From NCBI RefSeq assembly GCF_024756275.1, contig NZ_JANUGQ010000001.1:1-64000 (forward strand): DNA of 64,000 nucleotides, given 5' to 3'. The notes below the pieces were generated by a model, which was given only the letters and a program-made list of their open reading frames with translations, was not told where the DNA came from and searched no databases. Below, in pieces: positions 23,063-31,835 of this stretch; the stretch's first letter is position 1; the number at the start of each line of letters is the position of its first letter. The DNA comes from Streptomyces pyxinae (GTDB lineage: Bacteria; Actinomycetota; Actinomycetes; Streptomycetales; Streptomycetaceae). The position numbers and the translations under genes are program-made.

Positions 23063-23926
23063 GCCGTCCGGCACACCGGCGGTGACCCCGATGCCTCGCG
23101 GCTCCGGGGTCGCCGCCGGCCGGGCCCCCGGACCGTCTCCCGGGCCCGCTCCGAGTGTCCCGTGCGGGCCCGCCTCGCGGACCGGGCGGGCCGGCTCCCG
23201 GACCCGCGCCGGGTGCGTGCCGGGCGGGCCGCGCGCCGGGTGCCCCGCGCGGGGCCGCCGTGTGAAGCCGCCCGGCGTACCGTACGCGCCCGGGCCGTCC
23301 CGGGCCGGCGCCCGCGAGGTGCCCGGGCCGTGAGGCACCCGGGCCGCGCCCCGGCATCCGCCCGGGCCGGCATCCGGTCGGCCCGGGCGGGCCGGGCCTT
23401 CGAGGGCCTCGGGTGCGGCTGCGCGGTTTCCGGGGCCGTGCCCTGGGACCTTCCGGGGCCGCGGCCTCGGAGGCTTCCGGGCCTGCGGCTTCGGTGCCGA
23501 GCGTGCCCGCGCCCGGCCCTGGGGCGAACTGCCGTACCGCGCATGGCGTTCGGCCGTGCCACACCGGAACTCGCGCCGTGCGCGCGGGCGGGCTCCGAGG
23601 CCGGGGCCGGACTTCCCGGCCGGGACCGGGCCTTCGGGGCTGCGGCTTCGGTGGCTCCCGGTCCGGCCCGGGCCTTCCGGGCCCGTGGCCCGAGGTGCGC
23701 CCCCCGACTTGGCCCGGGGCGGAGCCTCCGGACCGGGACCGGATCCCGCCGGGCTCGCCCGCCGCTCCGACGGTCCTCGCCCGGACGGCTCCCGGGCCAC
23801 CGGACGCCGGATCGCCTCCGTGGTCCGTACCCCGCTTCTTCCCGACGTCACTCGTATGGCGTCGTCACTCGTATCGCGTTGCCACTCGTATCCCGTCGTA
23901 CCGTCTCCCGTACCAGGAGCCCAGAC
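23063..23926. other. Long gap between the two protease-like genes
   Basis: 864 bp. The left 750 bp are extremely GC-rich low-complexity DNA full of imperfect GGGCC repeats; I see no gene on either strand. The last 80 bp turn abruptly lower in GC and carry three copies of a 17-bp direct repeat (23849-23899) and the ribosome site of the next gene, so the promoter for the active protease is probably there. Confidence 0.55.
23849..23899 (+). promoter_or_regulatory. Three 17-bp direct repeats (CACTCGTAT core) before the protease gene
   Basis: CACTCGTAT occurs at 23849, 23866 and 23883, exactly 17 bp apart; the intervening bases are also similar (GGCGTCGT, CGCGTTGC, CCCGTCGT). The array ends 27 bp before the GTG of the protease gene. 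Such phased direct repeats are typical of sites for cooperative regulators, though slippage is possible. Confidence 0.55.
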
Positions 23927-25753
23927 GTGTCCCATGGACGCCCTCTCCGCCGACTCGCCGCCGTGCTGGTGGTCTGCGGAACACTGCTCACCCCTGCGAC
24001 CGCGCTCGCCGCGCCCACCCCCGTACCCACGCCCACGCCCACGGCCTCGCCCACGCCCGGCCCGGCCGGTGACGGCTGGACGGTCGAGGAGGCCCTGCGG
24101 TTCTGGACCCCGGAGCGCATCAGCTCCGCGACCGACCCCGCCCCCGCCCCGCCGGCCCCGCTGACCTCCCGCCGGCCCAGGGCGGTCGGCCAGGGCCGGG
24201 AAGGGGGCGGCGACACCTCCGTCCACTTCGACGGCGTCGACTCGGTCGGCATGCTGTTCGCCGTCGACAAGGACATGCGGGCGCACTACTGCTCCGCCGC
24301 CTCGGTGCACGGCAGCGGGCGGGATCTGATCCTCACGGCGGGACACTGCGTCAACTCCAAGGCCGTGTTCGTCCCCCGCTACGACCCGGCCAAGCCCCTC
24401 GCCGGACAGCCGCACGGCATCTGGCCGGTGGAGGAGTGGTTCACCGACCCCCGCTACCAGCGCAACAGCCGCGCGGCCGACTCCGATCTGGACTTCGCCT
24501 TCGGCCGCGTCCGGGCGGACGGCGACCGGAAGCTGGAGGACGTGGTGGGCGGGAACACCGTCGCCCGCACTCCCAGTGCCGCCAATGACGTCACGGTCAT
24601 CGGCTACCCCAGCGTCGGTCACAACCCCGAGGACCGGCCGGTGCGCTGCGCGACCCGGACGGCGGCGCTCGCCGGCTTCCACCAGATGCGGATCGACTGC
24701 GCCGGCATGTGGGGCGGTGTCTCCGGCGGCCCCTGGTTCTCCCGGCTGGACGCCAAGGGCACCGGCGAGATCATCGGCAATGTCGGCGGCTTCAACGGCG
24801 GCGGCCCCGCCGTTCCGTCGAGCGACCCGCTGTACAACCGGATCTCGTACAGCCCGCTCTACGGCGACCGGTTCCTCCGGCTCTACGAGGACGCCCAGCA
24901 GGACCGGCACAGCGACCCCGGCCCGTACGTCCCCCCGGCGGCGCCCTTCACACCGGGCACACCGGAGAAGTGGCGCAACGCCCGGCTGATGACCTCGGGC
25001 AACTTCACCGGCGCGAACCGCGACGACCTTCTGGTGGTGTGGACGGACGGCTCGGCCTCGCTGTTCCGGGGCAGCGACTCCGCCGACCCGGCCGTCCCGT
25101 TCTCCGCGCGGTACGAGGTGGCCAAGGCCGGCAGCGTCTGGAAGCACGCCCAGGCCATCTCCGCAGGCTCGTTCCGGCCGGGCACCGACGGCGTGGTGGT
25201 GCGCTGGGTGGACGGTGAGGTCACCGAGTACGCCCACGCGGACGAGCGCGGCTTCCACGACGAGAAGCAGCTCATCAAGGCCGAGGGCTGGCAGAAGGCC
25301 AAGCTGATCACGGTCGGCCGCTTCAACGGCACCGCCCGCGACGACCTCCTGGTGGTGTGGAGCTACGGCACCGTCACGATCTACCCCGACCTGGACACCC
25401 GTGGTGTGAGCAAGGGCACCCACCTGGTCGTGAGCGACAAGACGTGGACGTACGCCGAGCAGGTCGGCGCCGGGGAGTTCACCGGCGGCCGCACCTCGGA
25501 CCTGATCGTGCGCTGGAAGGACGGCGAGACCACCATCCACCCGGCCGTGGACGAGAAGGGCTTCCACGGCGAGACCAAGGTCCGGCCGGCGAAGTCGCCC
25601 TGGGTCAATGCCGCTCTCGTCGCCCCCGGGGCGTTCACCGGGACCGGGGCCACCCGGGACGATGTGCTCGTACGGTGGACCGACGGGGCACTGAGCGTCT
25701 ACCCGCAGGTGGACGCCGCCGGCACCCACCGCGAGGTGCAGATCGTCGGCTGA
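23927..25753 (+). CDS. Secreted trypsin-like serine protease with FG-GAP-like repeat domain
   Basis: 608 aa. The GTG at 23927 has AGGAG seven bases upstream; ATG codons nearby are out of frame. Signal peptide RRLAAVLVVCGTLLTPATALA, then a Pro/Thr-rich linker and a propeptide-like stretch. The protease domain (about 95-330) has an intact triad: His140 in LILTAGHCV, Asp189 in DLDFAF, Ser266 in GVSGGPW; the layout is closer to V8/glutamyl-endopeptidase-like enzymes than to classic trypsin. Residues 345-608 repeat the same beta-propeller-like units as the pseudoprotease upstream, with some segments almost identical. It should act outside the cell. Two strong hairpins follow. Confidence 0.88.
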   Translation: MSHGRPLRRLAAVLVVCGTLLTPATALAAPTPVPTPTPTASPTPGPAGDGWTVEEALRFWTPERISSATDPAPAPPAPLTSRRPRAVGQGREGGGDTSVHFDGVDSVGMLFAVDKDMRAHYCSAASVHGSGRDLILTAGHCVNSKAVFVPRYDPAKPLAGQPHGIWPVEEWFTDPRYQRNSRAADSDLDFAFGRVRADGDRKLEDVVGGNTVARTPSAANDVTVIGYPSVGHNPEDRPVRCATRTAALAGFHQMRIDCAGMWGGVSGGPWFSRLDAKGTGEIIGNVGGFNGGGPAVPSSDPLYNRISYSPLYGDRFLRLYEDAQQDRHSDPGPYVPPAAPFTPGTPEKWRNARLMTSGNFTGANRDDLLVVWTDGSASLFRGSDSADPAVPFSARYEVAKAGSVWKHAQAISAGSFRPGTDGVVVRWVDGEVTEYAHADERGFHDEKQLIKAEGWQKAKLITVGRFNGTARDDLLVVWSYGTVTIYPDLDTRGVSKGTHLVVSDKTWTYAEQVGAGEFTGGRTSDLIVRWKDGETTIHPAVDEKGFHGETKVRPAKSPWVNAALVAPGAFTGTGATRDDVLVRWTDGALSVYPQVDAAGTHREVQIVG

Positions 25754-25763
25754 CCCCGGCCCG

Positions 25764-25791
25764 GGGCCGGACCAGGATCCAGGTCCGGCCC
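25764..25791. terminator. Terminator hairpin 1 after the protease gene
   Basis: GGGCCGGACC, loop AGGATCCA, GGTCCGGCCC: a perfect 10-bp stem, 10 bp past the protease stop. Confidence 0.75.
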
Positions 25792-25800
25792 GCCCGGATC

Positions 25801-25830
25801 GGCCCCGGCCCTCTTCGGAGGGCCGGGGCC
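25801..25830. terminator. Bidirectional terminator hairpin 2
   Basis: GGCCCCGGCCCTC, loop TTCG, GAGGGCCGGGGCC: a perfect 13-bp stem with a stable TTCG tetraloop, between the convergent protease and cysteine desulfurase genes. It can serve both strands. Confidence 0.85.
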
Positions 25831-25840
25831 CTGGCGTAGC

Positions 25841-25894
25841 GGAGAACGGCGCGGACCGGGGCGTACCGGAAACCGGCGCGGACCGGGGCGTGCC
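25841..25894. repeat. 27-bp tandem repeat, 2 copies
   Basis: Two copies of GGARAMCGGCGCGGACCGGG followed by GCGTRCC, with a partial third start (GGAAGACGG). The patch lies between the terminator and the desulfurase stop. No function is apparent. Confidence 0.6.
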
Positions 25895-25915
25895 GGAAGA
25901 CGGTGACGGGACCCG

Positions 25916-27079
25916 TCAGCTCAGACCGGCCGTACGGGCGCGCTCCACGACCGGGCCGATGGCCTTGGCGACGGCCTCCACATCGGCGCGGGTGGAGGTG
26001 TGGCCGAGCGAGAAGCGCAGGGTGCCCCGCGCCAGCTCCGGCGCGGTCCCGGCGGCCAGCAGCACATGACTGGGCTGGGCGACCCCGGCGGTGCAGGCGG
26101 AGCCGGTCGAGCACTCGATGCCCTGGGCGTCCAGCAGCAGCAGCAGGGAATCGCCCTCGCAGCCGGGGAAGGCGAAGTGGGCGTTGGCGGGCAGCCGGTC
26201 CGCCGGGTCGCCGCTGAGCACGGCGTCCGGAACGGCGGAGCGCACGGCGCCGATCAGCTCATCCCGGAGCGCGCCGACCTCCCGGGCGAACCGCTCCTGG
26301 CGCTCGGCGGCCAGCCGGCCGGCCACGGCGAAGGCGGCGATCGCCGGGACGTCCAGGGTGCCGGAGCGCACCTGTCGTTCCTGGCCGCCGCCGTGCAGGA
26401 CCGGGACCGGGGTCTGGGACCGGCCGAGCAGCAGGGCGCCGATGCCGTACGGTCCGCCGACCTTGTGCCCGGAGACGGTCATGGCGGCCGTCCCGGAGGC
26501 GGCGAAGTCCAGTGGCACCTGGCCGAACGCCTGCACCGCGTCGGTGTGCAGCGGCACCTCGAACTCGGCGGCCACGGCGGCCAGTTCCGGCACCGGCAGG
26601 AGGGTGCCGATCTCGTTGTTGGCGTACATCACGGTGGCGAGGGCGACGGTCTCCGGGCCGCGTCCGATCGCCTCCCGCAGCGCCTCGGGGCTCACCCGGC
26701 CGAAGCGGTCGACGGGCAGATACTCGACGGTGGCGCCCTCGTGGGTGCCGAGCCAGTCGACGGCGTCCAGCACGGCGTGGTGCTCCACCGGACTGGCGAG
26801 CACCCTGACCCGGCGCGGGTCGGCGTCCCGGCGGGCCCAGTAGAGGCCCTTGACGGCCAGGTTGTCGGCCTCGGTGCCGCCGGAGGTGAACACCAGCTCG
26901 CTGGGCCGCGCCCCGAGCGCCTCGGCCAGGGCCTCGCGGGCCTCCTCGACGGTACGGCGAGCCCGGCGTCCGGCGGCGTGGAGCGAGGACGCGTTGCCGG
27001 TGGCGCCGAGCAGGGCGGTCATCGCCTCGGCCGCCTCGGGAAGCATCGGGGTGGTCGCGGCGTGGTCGAGGTAAGCCAT
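25916..27079 (-). CDS. Cysteine desulfurase (NifS/IscS type)
   Basis: 387 aa PLP enzyme that takes sulfur from cysteine to an active-site persulfide. The start [12 protein letters not shown] is the family hallmark. [13 protein letters not shown], the His stack in [10 protein letters not shown], the PLP lysine in [11 protein letters not shown] and the catalytic cysteine loop [13 protein letters not shown] with SHVL are all present. In streptomycetes this gene usually accompanies mnmA and donates sulfur for tRNA thiolation; that is the most likely job here, alongside Fe-S assembly. ATG at 27079. It ends against a strong bidirectional terminator. Confidence 0.93.
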   Translation of the reverse strand: MAYLDHAATTPMLPEAAEAMTALLGATGNASSLHAAGRRARRTVEEAREALAEALGARPSELVFTSGGTEADNLAVKGLYWARRDADPRRVRVLASPVEHHAVLDAVDWLGTHEGATVEYLPVDRFGRVSPEALREAIGRGPETVALATVMYANNEIGTLLPVPELAAVAAEFEVPLHTDAVQAFGQVPLDFAASGTAAMTVSGHKVGGPYGIGALLLGRSQTPVPVLHGGGQERQVRSGTLDVPAIAAFAVAGRLAAERQERFAREVGALRDELIGAVRSAVPDAVLSGDPADRLPANAHFAFPGCEGDSLLLLLDAQGIECSTGSACTAGVAQPSHVLLAAGTAPELARGTLRFSLGHTSTRADVEAVAKAIGPVVERARTAGLS

Positions 27080-27145
27080 GATGACCCCGATTCTACGAGC
27101 ACCCCCGGAGCCCCGGGCACCGCCTCCGGCCCGGACGGGGACCGG

Positions 27146-27415
27146 TCAGAACAGGCCCCAGGACCAGGTGCGGTCCATCGAGACGAGAACGGCCAGTACG
27201 ACGAGGTCGGCGATGCCCAGGCCGAGCCCCAGGAAGGCGCGGAAGCGGCGGGTGGTGCCGCGCCGGAGGGCGAGGAGCGCGAGGCCGATGGCGACGGGCC
27301 CGAGGACGATATTGCCGATCAGCAGGCCCACCAGGCCGAGGACGAACGAGGTGACGGCCATGCCGTCGGCGTCCCGGGTGCCGGTGCGACGGCGCGGGGA
27401 TGCGGTGATCTCCAC
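27146..27415 (-). CDS. DUF4190-type membrane protein
   Basis: 89 aa. After a basic, polar N-terminus (VEITASPRRRTGTRDADG) come two to three hydrophobic segments (MAVTSFVLGLVGLLIG, VLGPVAIGLALLAL, AFLGLGLGIADLVVLAVLV) with the VLG/GLALGxxG rhythm typical of DUF4190. The GTG at 27415 has AGGA eight bases upstream. Its reading frame continues upstream through repeat DNA, but that part is not protein-like. Function unknown. Confidence 0.75.
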   Translation of the reverse strand: MEITASPRRRTGTRDADGMAVTSFVLGLVGLLIGNIVLGPVAIGLALLALRRGTTRRFRAFLGLGLGIADLVVLAVLVSMDRTWSWGLF

Positions 27416-27604
27416 GGGGATGTCCTGATTCTGTGAGAAGGGGCTCGGTGGCTCGGGGCCCGTGACACGGAGGCGTCGCGGGCGGGGCGCTGTGCGTCGG
27501 GGTGCGTCGGAGGCGCGTCGGGCCGTGCTCCGGGATCGCGCCGGGCCGCGCTTCGGGGCCATGTCGACCCGTGTTTCAGGGCCGCTCCGGGCCGGGCTTC
27601 GGGC

Positions 27605-27684
27605 CGGGTCGGGCCCTGCTGCGAGCCCGGGTCGGCCCCGCCGCGAGCCTGGGTCGGGCGCTGGTTCACGGCCGGGTCGGGCCG
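27605..27684. repeat. Imperfect 23-bp tandem repeat
   Basis: About 3.5 units of CGGGTCGGGCCCTGCTGCG plus AGCC (start points 27605, 27628, 27651, 27673), drifting in sequence. It lies between two small membrane-protein genes in a 283-bp gap that holds no gene. Confidence 0.55.
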
Positions 27685-27698
27685 GGAACCGCCAGGGG

Positions 27699-27860
27699 TC
27701 AGCGCTGGTGTCGGCGGCGGGTGAGGCGTTCGCGGCCGGCGAAGAGGAACAGCCAGGCCCCGATGACCACGGCGACGGCGATGCTGACCGGGACGGGCAC
27801 ATGGGCCACCGTCCCGAGGACGACACCCAGCAGCAACAGGGCGGCGACAAGGACGAACAT
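27699..27860 (-). CDS. Very small two-span membrane protein
   Basis: 53 aa: MFVLVAALLLLGVVLGTVAHV, then VSIAVAVVIGAWLFLFA and a basic tail RERLTRRRHQR. ATG at 27860 with AAGGAAA eight bases upstream. The hairpin-of-two-helices build with a positively charged cytoplasmic end is a common uncharacterised Streptomyces type. Confidence 0.75.
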   Translation of the reverse strand: MFVLVAALLLLGVVLGTVAHVPVPVSIAVAVVIGAWLFLFAGRERLTRRRHQR

Positions 27861-28156
27861 GGACGTTTCCTTCCATGGGCGGGTGAACGGCCGGGCGCCG
27901 GTCGCGGATCCCGCACGACCCCGGGCGGCACGGACGGCGCCGGCGGCGGACCTCACGCCTGGTGGGCGGAGTTGATCGCCGGTCCGGATAGGCGTGTACC
28001 CGGCCTCGTCCCGTCTATCGCACGGCTCCCGCCCGTCGCCGCGCGAGCCGCGTCACAGCCCCCGGCCCGGCAGCGCGCGGGGGCCACGCCCAGACTCCCC
28101 CCGGCGCGCCTTCAGCGCCCAGGTCGCGTCACGGCGCCGGAGGCCGCCGGGCCCGC

Positions 28157-28933
28157 TCAGCCGAACTGGTCGACGCCGAGCTTGACGACCATGCCGGTCA
28201 CCACCACCAGCAGCACCGTACGGACGAAGCCGGAGCCCCGCCGCAGCGCGGTGGCGGCGCCCAGCCGGGCGCCGAGGACGTTGCACACCGCCATCGCGGC
28301 GCCGAGCGTCCACAGCACCTGCCCCTGCGCGGCGAAGACCGTCAGCGCGCCCAGATTGGTGCCGACGTTCACCACCTTGGCCAGCGCCGAGCTCTCCAGG
28401 AACTCCATGGCCAGCAGGGAGGTGAAGATCATGATCAGGAAGGTCCCGGTACCGGGTCCGAAGACCCCGTCGTAGAAACCGATCCCGCAGCCGGCGAACG
28501 CCACCACGAAGATCCGCCGGTGCCGGCTGACCGCCTCCGGCGACTCCTGGACCGCCCCGAAGGCCGGCCGGGCGGCGACGAAGACCGCGACCACGATCAG
28601 CAGCGCCATGATCACCGGCCGGAACCAGGCGGCCGGCAGCGCGGACGCCGAGAGCGCGCCGAACCCGGCGGCCGGGACGGCCAGACCGGCGGCCGGCAGG
28701 GCGACGGAGCGGTCGGGTCCGGTACGCCGGGCATAGGTGACCGCGGCCACGGTGGTGCCGGAGATGGCGGTGAGCTTGTTGGTGCCGAGCGCCACGGCGG
28801 GCGACAGCGCCGGGAACGCCATGAGAAGCGCCGGGATCAGCACCAGGCCGCCGCCACCGACGACCGCGTCCACCCAGCCCGCCGCCGTCGCCGCGCCCAG
28901 CAGCCCCGCCGCCCCCAAGGCGTCCACCGTCAT
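28157..28933 (-). CDS. TauE/SafE family permease
   Basis: 258 aa with about eight hydrophobic segments. The family motif is clear in the first helix pair: GWVDAVVGGGGLVLIPALL and ALGTNKLTAISGT, repeated in the second half as GFYDGVFGPGTGTFL and VNVGTNLGAL. Members export sulfite, sulfoacetate or related anions, or are of unknown substrate. ATG at 28933. Its downstream neighbours on the same strand are small membrane proteins, so no pathway can be read from context. Confidence 0.9.
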   Translation of the reverse strand: MTVDALGAAGLLGAATAAGWVDAVVGGGGLVLIPALLMAFPALSPAVALGTNKLTAISGTTVAAVTYARRTGPDRSVALPAAGLAVPAAGFGALSASALPAAWFRPVIMALLIVVAVFVAARPAFGAVQESPEAVSRHRRIFVVAFAGCGIGFYDGVFGPGTGTFLIMIFTSLLAMEFLESSALAKVVNVGTNLGALTVFAAQGQVLWTLGAAMAVCNVLGARLGAATALRRGSGFVRTVLLVVVTGMVVKLGVDQFG

Positions 28934-29084
28934 CTCCCCCGCTCAATCGGCCACTCGGCCACTCGGCCACCTGATCGACCGTCTCGCCGGCCGGCCGCGC
29001 CGAAGAGTACCCGGCGCGGCCCGGACCCAGCCGCCTCCCCGAGGCTGTGAAGGGAGGGGAGCGGCCCGGTCCGGTCCGGAGCAC

Positions 29085-29670
29085 CAGGGCGACCCGGTAC
29101 GGCTGCGCGCCGCCTCGCTCACCGAGCCCGGCTGGGCGGACGGGCTGATGTCCCCGGAGGCCGGCGCCCACGGGGGCGATGCCCCGGAAGCGGGTGCCCC
29201 GGAAGCGGGTGCCCCGGAAGCCGGTGCTCCGAAGGCGGGCGCATCGGAAGCCCGCGTCCCGGACGGGCCGGCGGCGCGGCGACCCGTCCTGGTGCCGGCC
29301 GAAGGAGTGCTGATGTATTTCGACCCGGCCGGGCTGGCCGGCTTCCTGACCGAGAGCCGCCGGGCGCTCGGGCCCCGGGTGGAGCTGGCCGGGGACTACT
29401 TCCACCCGAGGGTGGCGCTCAGCGACCGGCACCCGATCGTGAAGGCCACCGGCGCCCGGTTCCGCTCCGGCGCCCGGACCGGAACCGGGCGCCGGCCGCG
29501 CTCGCGCCGGGCCGGCGGCTGGTGGCCGAGCGCCCGGTCGCCGAGCTGGTCGGGCCGGTCCATGCGGCCGCCGCCGGGCTCTTCCGCGCCCTCAGCCTGG
29601 GCGGCCGGGCGTACGCGGTCGCCCACCTCCGCTCGACGGACCCGGACTGGGCCCGTCCGGCCCGGGCGGG
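29085..29670 (+). pseudogene. Broken class I SAM methyltransferase (LCMT/TcmP-like)
   Basis: Only the C-terminal half is recognisable. In frame 3 one reads VRLRAASLTEPGWADGL, then VLVPAEGVLMYFDPAGLAG and DRHPIVKATGARFRSG; near 29480 the homology jumps to frame 2 (PAALAPGRRLVAERPVAEL, then LFRALSLGGRAYAVAHLRS) and runs on without a stop. This is the end of a leucine carboxyl methyltransferase / polyketide O-methyltransferase-like protein. The N-terminal SAM-binding part is missing, there is a frameshift, and a five-unit 15-bp repeat is inserted after GWADGL. A decayed gene. Confidence 0.75.
29178..29252 (+). repeat. 15-bp tandem repeat, 5 copies, within the pseudogene
   Basis: Units of GGTGCCCCGGAAGCG (first unit starts GAT, last two degenerate: GGTGCTCCGAAGGCG, GGCGCATCGGAAGCC). 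In the pseudogene frame they read as repeated G-A-P-E-A. Confidence 0.75.
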
Positions 29671-29709
29671 AGCCGCCCCCGCCCGGGGTTCCCGCGCCTC
29701 CCCGGGCCG

Positions 29710-30657
29710 TCAGCCCCGGGGCGCGCGGGCCAGCTGGCGGGACTGGGCGACCAGCCGGTCGGCGCTGTCCCAGACCTCGGCGTCCTCCTCCAGGAACCCA
29801 CCCGCCAGATTGCGGGTGGAGATGGCGACCCGCAGCGGCCCCGGGGCCGGGCGGCGGCGGATGTGCGCCGTCAGCTCGATGGTGGGCGTCCAGCCCGAGA
29901 GGCCCAGGTCGAACGAGGTCGGGGGCAGGGCGTCGACGGTCAGCAGCAGCGACAGCGGATCGGCGTCCCGGCCGTCGGCCAGCCCGAACCAGGCACGCAT
30001 CTCGCCCTTGCCGGACGGGGCGCCGACCGCCCAGCCGGCCGTGGCCGGGTCCAGCCGGATGTCCAGCCGGTCCGCGATGGCCCAGGCGGACGAGTCCGGC
30101 GGCGCCGGGTGGTCGGCGGCGCCCAGGCAGAGTTCGCGCGGCGGGATGGCGGGCGGCTTGGCGGCGGTACGGGCCTCCTCCGGGAGCGCGCCGAGGTCGC
30201 CGTAGGTGGCGAGCACCCGGATCCGCTCGACCTCGGTGCCGTCCTCGGCGTACTGGAGGAGCGACGCCTGACCGGTGGAGAGCGTACGGCCGGTACGGAT
30301 CGTCTCGGTGCGCACCACGGCGGGGCCGGGCAGCGAGGGGGTGAGGTAGTACGCCGAGACGCTGAACGGGTCGGTGTACGGCAGCGCCGCGCCGAGCGCC
30401 CGGCCGAGCACGGCCAGCGCGTAGCCGCCGTTGACGGCGCCCAGAATGGTCCAGCCGGCCGAGAGCCCGGCGTCGTACACCCCCGGCTCCCGGAGCGTGA
30501 CGGCGGTGTCCCGGTCGAACTCGCTGCCGGACCCACCGCCGGCCCTCTCCGGACCGCCCGCCGCGCCCGTCCCCGGGCCATGAGTCGTCCGGCCTTCCGT
30601 CTCCCGGCCGTCCGTCTCCCGGCCTCGCGTCTCCCGGTCGGCTGCCTCGCCGCTCAT
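29710..30657 (-). CDS. TesB-like acyl-CoA thioesterase family protein
   Basis: 315 aa. After a polar, repeat-coded N-terminus (RETRGRETDGRETEGR, residues 8-23) the protein has two hotdog halves: GWTILGAVNGGYALAVLGRAL with FSVSAYYLTPSLPGPA, and SFDLGLSGWTPTIELTAHI with RNLAGGFLEEDAEVWD. The GGY and the D/E-rich end fit thioesterase-like (TesB/4HBT_3) proteins that cleave acyl-CoA. ATG at 30657 behind GGAGAGG. The LysR gene is on the same strand 107 bp upstream and could regulate or be cotranscribed with it. Substrate unknown. Confidence 0.82.
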   Translation of the reverse strand: MSGEAADRETRGRETDGRETEGRTTHGPGTGAAGGPERAGGGSGSEFDRDTAVTLREPGVYDAGLSAGWTILGAVNGGYALAVLGRALGAALPYTDPFSVSAYYLTPSLPGPAVVRTETIRTGRTLSTGQASLLQYAEDGTEVERIRVLATYGDLGALPEEARTAAKPPAIPPRELCLGAADHPAPPDSSAWAIADRLDIRLDPATAGWAVGAPSGKGEMRAWFGLADGRDADPLSLLLTVDALPPTSFDLGLSGWTPTIELTAHIRRRPAPGPLRVAISTRNLAGGFLEEDAEVWDSADRLVAQSRQLARAPRG

Positions 30658-30764
30658 GCGTCGCCCCTCTCCCCGGTCCCCGCCCGGCCGGTGCCGGCGG
30701 GCCTCGGCCGCACAGTACAACAGCCAACTACTAAGCGGTAGCTTTCCTTGCGGAAGGCCGGCTG

Positions 30765-31661
30765 CTACCGCCGGGCGGACTCCGGCCCGGCGAACGCCCG
30801 CCGGCCGTGGACGAGCAACTCGCGCAGCGCGGGGTTGTGCGCGCCCCGCCAGACCAGTGCGAGCAGCGCCGGCGTCTCGATGTCCTCGATGGTGCGGGCG
30901 ATGAGCCGGTCTCCGTGATCCGCGGCCATCGAGGCGCTGAGGACGCCGACCCCGAGCCCGCGGGCGGCGAGGTCCGCGATGGCGTCCGCGGCACTGGCCT
31001 GGAGCGCGATCGAGGGCTGGAGGCTCCGCGCCGCGCAGGCGCGGTCCAGCACCGCGCGCAGGCCGGTGCCGGGCGGCATGCACACGAGGGGGTGGGCGAC
31101 CAGGTCCCGCAGGGCGACCCGCCGCCGCCGGGCCAGGGGGTGTCCGGCCGGGACCGCCGCGACGAGCCGCTCGCTGACGATGGTCAGCGCCTCCAGCCCG
31201 TCCGGGGTGGCGGCCGCCGCACCGATGAGAGCCATGTCGACGGCACCGGCGCGCACTCCCTCCACCAGCCGGCCGGAGTTCTCCTCCAGCAGCGAGATCT
31301 CCACCCCGGGATGTGCCCGGTGGAACGCGGCGAGGGCGTCGAACAGCGGGGTGACGGTGCAGCCGATGACCATGCCGACCGCGAGCCGGCCCCGGATCAG
31401 CTCGGTCACCTCGCCCACCGCCTGACCGACCGCTCCGGCGGCGGCCAGTGCGGCGCGCGCGTGCTCGAGCGCGGCCTTTCCGGCGACGGTGAGGGTGACG
31501 GTGCGCGCCGACCGGTCGAACAGCTCGGCGCCGAGCTCCCGTTCCAGCCGGCGGATCTGGGCGCTGACGCCCGACTGGCTGATGTGCACTCGCTCGGCGG
31601 CCCGGGTGAAGTTCCGCTCCTCGGCGACCGCGACGAAGTACTCCAGCTGCCTCAGCTCCAT
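30765..31661 (-). CDS. LysR-family transcriptional regulator
   Basis: 298 aa. The N-terminal winged helix is classic: MELRQLEYFVAVAEERNFTRAAERVHISQSGVS with the second helix QIRRLERELGAELFDR. A periplasmic-binding-protein-like effector domain fills residues 90-290 (RGRLAVGMVIGC, PLARRRRVALRDL, GLGVGVL). ATG at 31661. It diverges from the NTF2-like gene at 31836; an inverted repeat at 31679-31700, directly upstream, is a likely autoregulatory site. LysR regulators usually control the divergent neighbour. Confidence 0.93.
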   Translation of the reverse strand: MELRQLEYFVAVAEERNFTRAAERVHISQSGVSAQIRRLERELGAELFDRSARTVTLTVAGKAALEHARAALAAAGAVGQAVGEVTELIRGRLAVGMVIGCTVTPLFDALAAFHRAHPGVEISLLEENSGRLVEGVRAGAVDMALIGAAAATPDGLEALTIVSERLVAAVPAGHPLARRRRVALRDLVAHPLVCMPPGTGLRAVLDRACAARSLQPSIALQASAADAIADLAARGLGVGVLSASMAADHGDRLIARTIEDIETPALLALVWRGAHNPALRELLVHGRRAFAGPESARR

Positions 31662-31678
31662 GACTCCGAATTCTAGCT

Positions 31679-31700
31679 TCCAGCAAAACCATCTGTTGGA
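31679..31700. promoter_or_regulatory. Inverted repeat, likely LysR operator
   Basis: TCCAGCA, 8-bp spacer, TGTTGGA: arms match in 6 of 7 positions. It lies 17 bp upstream of the lysR start, in the divergent promoter region, and sits in an AT-richer patch. Confidence 0.5.
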
Positions 31701-31835
31701 CTTCTGACCGGCCGCCGACCACGCTGGAAGCACCGACGGACTGAAGGCCGAAGTCCGGACCGAAGACCGACGAACCGAAGACGGACGACCGAAGCCCGAA
31801 GGCCGAAGGTGGTCCACCGACGCCAGGAGGAGCCC

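Noticed and set aside
21308..25729. A 1473-codon open frame on the minus strand across the protease genes
   Set aside because: It is the mirror of the two protease genes, which have signal peptides, motifs and ribosome sites; long antisense frames are normal at this GC content.
29522..30205. A 227-codon plus frame as an intact gene
   Set aside because: Its first 50 codons are the frameshifted end of the methyltransferase remnant and the rest is antisense to the thioesterase gene.
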